In this document: one piece after another, positions 48,175-58,500 of the stretch
How the letters are laid out: the number at the start of each line of letters is the position of its first letter
Position numbering within the stretch: position 1 is the stretch's first letter
Notes under the pieces: model-generated
Database searches by the model: none
Seen by the model: only the letters and a program-made list of their open reading frames with translations
What the model was told of the DNA's origin: nothing
Assembly: GCA_023052935.1 (NCBI GenBank)
Contig: CM041297.1
Coordinates: 7,352,827-7,416,826 of the forward strand
DNA: 64,000 nt
Source: Piezodorus guildinii
Taxonomy: Eukaryota > Arthropoda > Insecta > Hemiptera > Pentatomidae
Direction: 5' to 3'
Translations under genes and position numbers: made by a program

Positions 48175-49039
48175 CATATTTATTAATATTATTAATTTTA
48201 TAAACAACTAAAAAAGTAATAATAATAAAGGATTTTTATTAAGTTTTGGAAAAAGAGCCTTGACTTCCAAAAGTATTTTAATATTCACTATAAAATAAAA
48301 AAACAAACGCTGAGTAATTTTTTTACCTTGTTTGAAATAGATTTTCGATTCTATATCAAATTGAAATTAGCAGCATTATCAAATCTAGGAATAATTAAAT
48401 AATTTTTCATTTATTCTTTTTTTTTTTTAATTTTTATAACTCAAAGGAGGATTCTAGTGAATTTGTAATAAAAAATTTGAAATTTGTTAAATTTTAAGGA
48501 TTATGTGCACCCCTGATATTGCAGATTATATTTATTTATTTAAGCTTGGTGTTATATATCTCTGTTGGATATTTATAATTTATTTATTAATTATAAATTT
48601 TAAGGACTTCAGTTCATCTAAACATTTTATTGGTTTTATTTAAGCATTTTAAATCTGTGCTGTAGCAGCAATTATATGATTTTTATATCAATTAATGAAT
48701 ACTAATTTTTTAACTTATTAAATATTTAATTTGCTTCTTTTTTTGTTCTTTTGTTATATGTGTTAGTTAACGTTTACATATATTTGTTACTTATTATTTT
48801 ATTTTTTTATAAAAATATAGATTGTATAATTTATTTCTAATGATTGTAAGCTGAAATTATTTATGAAAGTATTCTCTTGTATTTTACGTGTAGATTCTTG
48901 GTTTAATTAAAGAACATTGTGGTTGCTGAGTTATGTGTTCAGTTTTTCTTACCTTGGATGACTACTGTGCTTGAAAAAAAATCTTTAATATCTAAAAAAG
49001 TTGAAGTATTAATAATGAAGAAGAAAAAAGTCAGAATTT
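48175..49039 (+). other. Dynamitin 3' UTR and flank
   Basis: AT-rich with several AATAAA-like hexamers after 48290; I cannot choose the cleavage site. No other gene. Confidence 0.5.
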
Positions 49040-49520
49040 TACTGGCATAAATTTTTACTTCCACTTACCTATATTTGAAATATATAGTAAGGAAACGTAT
49101 CGTGATCATGAAAATTTTTTAATACCAGTTTTCAACAAAAATACTTGTTTAAGGGTCCCCTGAGTCCAAATAACCAAGTCCCGCAAAAAGGTCCGTATGT
49201 TTGTGGTAAATCCAGTGCAAAAACGAAAAGTCCTACAAAACTGGAACTACATATTTAAGATGGCTATACCCCCGAGATGTTTCAGCAACTTTTTCATGAA
49301 AATCGGCTGAACAAAAGTGCTACTTTATACAATGCATTTTGCATCTTTTTAATATTTTCTCAAAAAATGCTCTTAACGATTTTGATTAAACTCGCTATAT
49401 CAATGTAAAATTTAATGGGCTTTAATATTATGTAGGTTTCTTTCTGCTTGAAATAGTCTGACAGGGCTTATTAAATGCCGATATTTTAAATTTTCTTCCT
49501 CTAAACTACTTTTAATTTTT
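49040..49520 (+). mobile_element. 'gcgggcaac' repeat family, copy 4 (partial)
   Basis: Shares tttttacttccacttacc, cccctgagtccaaataacca and gcccccgagatg-like blocks with copies 1 and 5, truncated at its 3' side. Confidence 0.65.
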
Positions 49521-49822
49521 TAGTTTTTGTAAAATTGGGCATTTCATCTTGTTATTTGTGAGTTGGGGTATGAATTACATTTTGTAGTATTGATCTTCAT
49601 TTTTACTCTTAATCATGACCTCATGATTTATTGAATTATTATCATATGTTTTTGTTTCATCTTCAGAAGTTTTGTAAAATAATTGATTAAAAATAATATA
49701 ATTTCGAAATTTGTTAAAAGATGAGAATAAAACATTCTGAGAAAAACTAAAAAATAGAAGAAAAACATTAGTCTCAGAGGAAACACAAGGAAATATCCAC
49801 AAAAAAACAAGCAAAATAATTG

Positions 49823-50655
49823 TTTTTACTTTCACTTACTATATTTAGTAAGGGAAAGTATTGCGATCGTGAAAATTTTCGAATTCCAGTTTTCAATGGA
49901 AATATATGTTTTAGGGTCCCCTGAGTCCAAATAGCCAAGTCCCGCAAAAAGGTCTGTGTGTGTGTGGTAACTCCCGGGCAGAAACGAAAAGTCCTATGAA
50001 ACTGAAATTTCATATTTAAGACAAATATACGCCCGAGACGTTACAAAACCTTTTTCATCAAAATCAGCTTACCTGCACCTTTTTTCGATTTTCTCGAAAA
50101 TGGTTCCGACGATTTTGATTAAACTCGCTATATCCATGTAAAATTTAATGGGCTTTAATATCATGTAGGTTTTATTTGGATAAAAATGGTCTGACAGGGC
50201 TTAAATGCCGATATTTTAAATTTTCTTCCCCTAAAGTACCTTTAATTTTGTTGATTCTATAAAAATAACTATATTATCTTGTTACTACTGATGAAAAACA
50301 GGTAAGTATATAAATTGAATGAATTCAATACCCAACTAAAGGAGAAAACAGAAAAAATATTTTGTTAATGCAATTTTTATACTGTTGGAAAGCTAAAGGT
50401 TTTAGAAAAAAATATTATCTTATACTCAAGCTTTTAAAAGTTATTAGAGAGTGATGAAAAGAAGATAAAACCAACTGATGATTTTAGATAATAATATAAT
50501 AGATTTTTTAATAAAACATGTGTTTTATATAAATTCAATTTAATTAATTCTTTAATAGTTTCACGTATTTTTATCTCTAACTGTATTTGAAAATTCTTTC
50601 ATTGATTTTAAAAATAGAGGTAAGTGAAAGTCGTGAGTTGCCCGCACCAGATTTT
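49823..50655 (+). mobile_element. 'gcgggcaac' repeat family, copy 5
   Basis: Full-looking 833-bp copy: starts ttactttcacttac, ends gagttgcccgcaccagattt. It is the inverted counterpart of 53483-54368. No coding frame. Confidence 0.75.
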
Positions 50656-52251
50656 TTAATTTAACGTCCCTTTATGCTACTGTGGCTAATCGGACGATGT
50701 TAGTAGATCGCACAGGCTTAGGACCTCCTTTTAATGTCCCCTCCAAAGGACGGCATAACTAAGGATTTTTTACTCCCATTAACAAATCCTAGAACCACCT
50801 GCGGGTTTGATCCCTTTAAAAATCTTTAAGTTTTCGATGGTATATTATACATGTATATTAATATTCTTTCATAAGAAATATTAATATAATATCCATTAGG
50901 AGTATTATTAATAATATTCTTTTATATTTAATTATTCTTCCATTTATTTTAACAATCAGACATGGTTAATTATTTCTAATAATCAAAATTAAAGATAATT
51001 TTAGAGGAAGACTTTTCGGTGTTTGAGCCCTCTCACACTATATACATCAATACTGTGGATTTAGTCACAATTGTCAGAATCAGTGTTGAGAAAATCATAA
51101 AAGGTGCAAAATTCATGATATAAAGTGGCACTTCTGGTACATCCATTTTGTTGCTGTAACATCCCAGGCAAATATTTTCCTCAAATATGAAATTTTAGTT
51201 TTGTACTTTTCATTTTTGTGCTTGACTTACCACACACACACACACACACACACAAATAAAATACGTATTTCCGTTGAAAAATATAATAAGAAAATTTATA
51301 CGATGACAATACTTTCTCTTCCTATATAATTCATATGTAGGTAAGTAAAAGTAAAATAACTTTTTTGTCTAAATATATCCTAAAGTTTTTATCTGAAAGT
51401 TTCAGCCTTACAACCTATATTCAAGATCGACTTACAGTTATAAGCAAAATTATTTCAACATCTGCTAAAAGATAAATAAAATAAAAAATATGGCTATCGT
51501 TTTTAGCAAGTAATTTTACCATTTTAATTAACCATTAAATGTAATGATCAGAACTCTAATAAATAAAATATTTTCTACAGAATAAACTGTTCTGCATTAT
51601 AGTATAAAAAAGTTAATTAAAAAATCAACCGAACAATTAAATAAAACAATTCGTAGACTTTATTACTTTCATATTAAATTGTATTTGAATGACTAAATTG
51701 AGCCATAATTTAGATTTTGTTAAAATGGACACCTAGTTTTTAATACTTTTTTAAATAATGTTGATAATTCACTTCACAAGAGTTTTTGATGAGATTTGGA
51801 ATCTTTGTTGTTTTTTACTTGTAGAGTCCTGAGGATGCGAGTGAGATCTCGAAACGTTGGTGTGAGGAACAATAATAAAAGTTTTTGGCAGAAATAATAT
51901 ATGAGCCCTAAGTTTCTAGCTCTAATATTGAACAATTTCTACCGGTGCTACGAGTATAATAACATTTTCAATCATATCCTCCGTAATAGCTAATTCACTC
52001 GAATATAACGGAATCTGTCATATTTAGTTTTCCTTTTTTTGAAAAAGTCTAAAAAGGGTTAGATTTCAGATCAAATGCACTTTATTACACTTAAATTTCG
52101 GTCCTAATATTTTTCTTAATTTTTTTTTTCTTTCTTATCCAAGCTGTCAAGTAAAATTGTATTATTTAATCTAAAATATTTTTTTCTATCTAATCTATTG
52201 TAATACACACATTTTTTAAAAATAATTATAGTATTTATTTATTGGGTTGAT
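50656..52251. other. Intergenic DNA with repeat pieces
   Basis: 50655-50760 belongs to the repeat at 13126. 51040-51360 is another partial 'gcgggcaac' copy with a (CA)12 tract at 51231-51254. 51826-51866 holds CTGAGGA, a GAG/CTC stem and GAAACGTTGG, a Penelope-like hairpin. No gene. Confidence 0.5.
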
Positions 52252-53139
52252 GCAAAATTAATGCAGGTTTTTAGTAGGTATTGTAAATACGCCATATCTT
52301 TACTTTAACCATATATATTTAATCAAAATAATTTCCATCTGAATCAATGCACTTTTGCCAACGTTCAACAAGCTTTCTTATTCCACCAGAAAAAAAATCC
52401 GAATCCCTGGACTCAATGAAATCACGAAAAGAATTTTCAATGTCGTCCTGGTTTTGATAATTTTTCTCCCTCAAAAAGTTGTCCAGATGCCTGAAAAAGT
52501 GGAAGTCTGTAGGAGAGAGGTCAGGTGAATAAGGCGGATGCTGGAGAACTTTGTAGCCCAACTCGTGCAGTCGTCGAAGCGTTGGTTGTGCAACGTGTGG
52601 TCTGGCGTTATGTGGAGCAGGATCGGCCCCTTCCGATTCATCAATGCTGGACAAAGACGTTGCAATTTTTGAGTTCCGAGTTCCGCCGCCATTTCTCGTG
52701 TGGTTTTGGTTGGGTCTTCTTCCACTTTTGACCTCAGCTGGTCGTTGTCCAGAGCAAGATGACGGCCCCGACCTTCCTTGTCTTCGAGGTCGAAATCTCC
52801 TCTGCGAAACTTCTGGAACCAACGCTGCACCGTGCACTCATTAATAGCCCCCTGACCCCACACTTCATTAATATTACGAGCCGTTTGCGCAGCGCTGCGC
52901 CCTAATTTAAATTCGTAAAAATAAATTTGACGAAAATCGCACTTTGACATTTTCGATTCAAGACCTTTGAACACACTGAACAAAACGATTTTACTAAACA
53001 AATTCATGGTGAAAGAGAGGGTATTAGATAAGGTTTGTTTTGGTATAATAATGATCAATGTTAGGATTAGCTTTGTTTACACAATTGGAATTAAGATATT
53101 GCAATAGAGGAAACCTGCATTAATTTTGCATCAACCCAA
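52252..53139 (-). mobile_element. Second mariner family, internally deleted (888 bp)
   Basis: Ends ttgggttgatgcaaaattaa and its complement, TA on both sides (52250-52251, 53140-53141). The minus strand encodes MSKCDFRQIYFYEFKLGRSA from 52951 and RTVQRW-like HTH (INECTVQRWFQKFRRGDFDL), then jumps to LMNRKGPILLH..., PHVAQPTLRRLHELGYKV and YSPDLSPTDFHFFRHLDNF, ending near 52319. The segment with the first catalytic Asp is missing and the frame shifts at the second motif. Confidence 0.9.
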
Positions 53140-53482
53140 TATTTATTATTTGATTATTGTGTTAGGCAGGCTAACAATAGAATACAAAGTGAAATTTAAA
53201 TAACAGCTCTTATTTGGTTGTTTGTTTACAAACATAGAATCCATTTTGGATACAAGGGTTTTACTGGGTAAAAATGAACTCAGTACAAAGTGGCTGGTAT
53301 TTTTATACCTGTATATGGTTAGTTTGAGTGGGGACCTGAGGGAGGAAGGAGCTGCTGTCTGAACATGGAGAATAATTATAGTTAGCCTGAGTATTGTTTG
53401 TAAGTTATTATTATAATTAAAAAGTTAAATAATAAAAATGTGCCTGATTGTCAAGAACCCAAACCATACCCTGAGAGAAAAA

Positions 53483-54368
53483 ATCTGGTGCGGGCAACAC
53501 ACGACTTTCACTTACCTCCATTTTTAAAATCAATGAAAGAATTTACACTTAGAGATAAAAATATGTGAAACTATTAAAGAATTAATTAAATCGAATTTAT
53601 TTAGAAACACGTGTTTTATCAAAAAATCTATTATACTATTATCTAAAATAATCACTTAGTTTTATTTTATTTTCATCACTCTCTATTAACTTATAAAAGC
53701 TTCAGTACAAGATAATATTTTTTCTAAAATCTTTAGCTTTCCAACAGTATATCATACATGTATATTACTGCTCTTATGTTCAAAAACAAAAAATTTCATT
53801 AAAAAATATATTTTTTCAGTTTTTTTCCTTTAGTGGGGTATCGAATTCATTCAATTAATATATTGAACTTTTCATCAGTGGTAACAAGATAATATAGTTA
53901 TTTTTATATAAACAACAAAATTAAAGGTACTTTAGAGGAAGAAAATTTAAAATATTGGCATTTAAGCTCTGTCAAACCATTTTTATCCGAATGAAACCTA
54001 AATGATACTAACGCCCATTAAATTTTACATCGATAAAGCGAGTTTAATCAAAATCCTCGGAAACGTTTTTGAGAAAATCGAAAAAATGTGCAAAATGCAT
54101 AGTATTAAGTGCCTCTTCTGGTAAGCTCATTTTGATAAAAAAAGTTTTGTCATGTCTCGGGCATATATTTGTCTTAAATATAAAATTTCAGTTTCATAGG
54201 ACTTACCGTTTCCACCCGGGAGTTATCACACACACAGACCTTTTTGCGGGACTTGGTAATTTGGACTCAGAGGGCCCTAAAATGTGTATTTCCGTTGAAA
54301 ACTGGAATTCAAAAATTTTCACGATCGCAATACTTTCCCTTATTATATATAGTAAGTGAAAGTAAAAA
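53483..54368 (-). mobile_element. 'gcgggcaac' repeat family, copy 6
   Basis: 886 bp from atctggtgcgggcaacacac to agtaagtgaaagtaaa, inverted relative to 49823-50655 and homologous throughout. Confidence 0.75.
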
Positions 54369-55394
54369 TGAGTTATAATTAAGTAAATATTGTGTGAATT
54401 GATTTTTTTTTATAAAAGAATATTTAAAAAAATAAGTATATTATACTAAATAATTCTTTTTTCAACTTTTAAATTTATTTTAAAATTTTAATTCATGGAT
54501 GGAGAGAAGTAATAAAAGTTGATTTTTTATTTTCTTCAATCATTTATTCAATGTACAACTAACTGTTATGACAACAGGACCTTTATAATAAAACAAATCC
54601 TTTCTTAACATTAATAAATTTATTTTTTCCCACTTACGAATACAAAAGAATACTGCTCGTCACAACATTCACTAAGCGTAAATGTAATTAACAGCATTAT
54701 TTACATAACCTAAACATTTTCACACTTTATAAAATTATTTACAGAAATAAATTGTTTTCATTAATAGATATGATATATTATGTTGTGATATATTTATAAC
54801 TATTATATTATCATTCATTCTATAAAGTTAAACACAGCAGATGTATCTATTTACATTTTAACACAGGCAATGAGCATACATTTTTTTTTTTTAATCATAG
54901 ATAAAGTTAAAACTACTTTAATAAGTAAATTAATCTTCTTAATTATTTTATTATTAATTTATTTTTTATTATATACAAGATAGTTTATTAATTTTGAAAT
55001 CCCTTATCACTAAGAGAGATGAGATGTTATGTTGTTACGTAATATGTTACATTGCGCTGAACGCAGAGCTTAGGCATCAGTGGGCTCATAATTGATGCCT
55101 AACCCACTTTTGAGATTCAGCTTTAGAAAACAGCTTCATAGGCCAAACTACTCAGACCCGATGGGTCACTTACTTCTAAGTTTTTAGATAAATAAGTAAA
55201 GAAATATTATAAAAATATTCATACGCTCATGTTTATCATAAGAGTTATGTTCACATAATGTACTTATATACAAAAGAATAATCCTGTTCTCTACGACATA
55301 TATTTCTTTATTTACATAATCATAATTTCTATCGCACTCTTTATAATTAAATTTGATACATTATTTACAAATCGTTGAGAGGTGAGTCTCAGTG
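54369..55394. other. AT-rich 3' flank
   Basis: No gene. A 9-bp perfect stem (taggcatca/tgatgccta) lies at 55071-55102. The 3' UTR of the mGluR gene should fall here if the 55395 exon is right. Confidence 0.45.
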
Positions 55395-55543
55395 CTACAA
55401 CTGCACATCTGTTGATATTGGACCGTTTCCGAGGATCGGAGGAACTTTGTCCGAGTTCATGTTGTTGTTGCTGACTTCTGTGGCCAGTGTCTGCGTGGAT
55501 CTGCTCACGAGGAGGGGTTTCGGTCTGAATGATATCCCTTCAG
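55395..55543 (-). CDS. Candidate terminal mGluR exon (C-terminal tail)
   Basis: On the minus strand, AG at 55544-55545 is followed by 2 + 147 nt that complete the codon left by the 57296 donor. The 48 codons read EGISFRPKPLLVSRSTQT, then a polar stretch, ending STDVQL and TAG. GC content and codon use look exonic and unlike the AT-rich flanks. A second AG, at 55538-55539, gives the same phase. The pyrimidine tract is modest. It is inferred from phase, composition and position; I cannot align the tail to known receptors. Confidence 0.5.
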
Positions 55544-58500
55544 CTTTTCAATTCTATCTCAGAGGATTTGGAAGCTAGAATAATGGCATTATAGAAAGAT
55601 AGATTAAAGTTTTTTAATGAAAAATAATACAAGCTACTACCAAGCTCAAAGACAATAGAAATTAAAGGTACTGAGGTCAAGGACATAGGGGATATTGAGG
55701 TCATGGTCATGTGGGATGTTGAGGTCATGGTAAGGGGTATCAAGGTCATGGTAAGGTGTATTAATGACATGGTTAGGGTATTGATTTCAAGGACATGGGA
55801 GATATTGAGGTCAAGGTCATGTGAGATGTTGAGGACATGGTATAGGGTATTAAAGTCATGGTAAGGTGTAATAATGTCAAGGTTAGGGTATTGATTTCAA
55901 GGACATGGGAGTTATTCGAGGCCAAGGTCATGTGGGATGTTGAGGACATGGTAAGGGGTATTAAGGTCATGGTATGAGGTATTGAGGTCATGGTAAGGGG
56001 TACTGAGGTCATGGTAAGGGGTACTGAGGTCATGGTAAGGTGTATTAATGTCATGGTAAGGTGTATTAATGTCAAGGACATAGGGGTCATATTGAGATCA
56101 TGGTAACAAGTGTAAAGGTCAATGCTATGGTACTGGGCATTAAGGTCAAGGACAAGGGAGGCCATCTTCTTTCCAGACACCTCAAAAGGATTGTCAGGAA
56201 TGAAAGAGGAAGCAAGGATTGAAACTAATGGGAGTGGAATTTGTCATAGAAGGAATGATACCTCGTATGGGCCAAATCAGCAACATACGGGACATTAAGG
56301 TCTTTATGGATGTGTTTGTTGGAGACAAAGTAAGGAGCATTGTGGATTTTGGATTGTAAGGATTGAATACAGGAAGAATTTGATGGTTTGGTAGAGCCCC
56401 AAAGCTCAACTCCATACATCCAGATAGGCCTTATTATGGTAATATAGTTGAGCCTTTTGTAGTTAAGCGGAAGGTTAGAGCATCTGTCCAGTAAGTGTTG
56501 AAGTTAGTGAAAGCGATGGACAGTTTCTTGTCATTTTAGTCTTGTGTGCGGATTCCAAGTTAGTCGTTTGCCAAGTAGAATGTCATACGTTTACGACGAA
56601 GGGTAAAGGTAATTTGATGGGATTTGTTGGAATTGATTTTGATTCTCCAATTCTGACACCATACTTCAAGGTCTGTGATGTGGGGTTGAAGAGTTTGAGA
56701 GGCAATAGTAGGATCATTATTGACTGATAACACACAAGGGTCATCAGCATAGGTAGAAAGAAAGGTGTTAGAATGGGTTGGGATATCAGCTGTATAGACT
56801 GTGTAAAGAATGGGTCCTAGGATACTACCCTGAGGAACACCAGCAGACTGAGTAAATAGGGATGAATAGGAACTATTTTGGTTTATTTTGAAGGATCTTC
56901 TAGAGAGGTAGGACTGGATAATGAGGTAGTATGTAGGAGGGAGGAATTTACAGAGTTTGTAAAGCAGTCCTGGGTGCCAAACTCGGTCAAAGGCCTGTTC
57001 TACATCGAGAAAGGCTCCCATATAGTACAATCCGCACTCTCGTGCTGATGAGACAACATCCATGACACGATGACATTGTTGGATGGTGGAGTGGGATGAG
57101 TGGAACCCAAACTGGTGGTCTGGGATTATGTGATAAGTCTCTAGGATTGGATATAGTCGTTTAAGGATTAGTCTTCCTAGGATTTTACCCATAATGGATA
57201 AAAGAGATGTAGGATGGTATTAAACATACTTAATTGCTATATACTTCATCACACACATATGGTACTTCCTGATAGACTGAATTGCAATAACTCACATGGT
57301 GCATCAATGGTGTGTGTAACGTTGGAGGACAGTCGATTACTGTCAGTGACTGCCACTGCGGCGGCCATCACGCTGGCACTGGTTCCGGACTTGACGGTGC
57401 CGCTGTAGCGAGAAGTTGGCATCATGCTTTGCCGCACGTTCCGTTCCGGTCGGATCAGAATTATGTATAGCTAGGGAAAAAATAAATCAATAACAAGTAA
57501 TACTAGTCATAAAATAAAAAGCACCTGAATTTACTTACTGATGAGCATCCTAACTCTGATATTTTATTTTGAAATAAAGGGCCTAGCCGGATAAGCATGT
57601 GAAATCTGCCCCGCGTGTATTAGAACCAAATTTATACCATTGGGTCACACCTATGAGAAACAACCGTACGCAAATTTTTAGCCCCTTAATTCTAACGGGG
57701 GGGAAGTTATGGAGGGGGGAAGATAAAACAAAAAAAATTGTTTTCTCCTGAACTGCTCAACTGATTTTCACGAAAAAAATATATGTTATGGATTTTATAA
57801 ATAGGTTTCAAAAAATATTTTTTTAAATTTTTTTCCACGAAAATGTTGGTCCCAAAAAATTTTTGAATTTTTCAAAAAAATATTTTTTGGTTATGATGGT
57901 TTGGTACACCTCCAATTTTTCGCTACTTTATTTCATTATAGGGTCCTCCATAACATATATTTTTTTCAATTTTATCGGAAGTGTACCCCATGGTGAAAAA
58001 TAAAAAAAACAAATTTTTCTCCTGAACGAATCAACCGACTTTCACGAAAAAAATATATGGTAATGGTTTTCTAATAGAGTTTCAAAAAAACATTTTTTTG
58101 AATTTGTTATTTCGAAAACGTGAGTCAAAATTTTTATTTTTAATTTTTCAAAAATAAATTTTAAATTATGTTAGATTAGTACACCAACAATTTTTTACTA
58201 ATTTGATTCATTGGAGGGTCCTGCGCAATATATATTTTTTTCAAGTTGGTCTAAAATGTACCCAATAAGGAAAAATAAAAAAAACCAGCATTTTTTCAGC
58301 TCTCTGAGTAGTAGCTGGTCACGCATGAAGAGTAGGGATAGAGCTGTAGGATCGTAATGTCATTAGATATTACTTACACACTATGCACATACATACTATT
58401 TATTATACCTATTATTATAAATATCTTATATTGGATCGAATATATGTATTTTTCTTGTATTTAGTTAATTTTTCTTACTTGGATAACTACTACACAGCAC

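Noticed and set aside
54069..54359. 96-codon frame
   Set aside because: It lies wholly in a copy of the 'gcgggcaac' repeat, and the other copies do not keep it.
55620..56130. Possible CRISPR array
   Set aside because: Units are contiguous and degenerate with no spacers; the DNA is eukaryotic.
55773..56180. Met-Thr-Leu-rich 135-codon frame
   Set aside because: It is the 21-bp minisatellite translated; no independent support.
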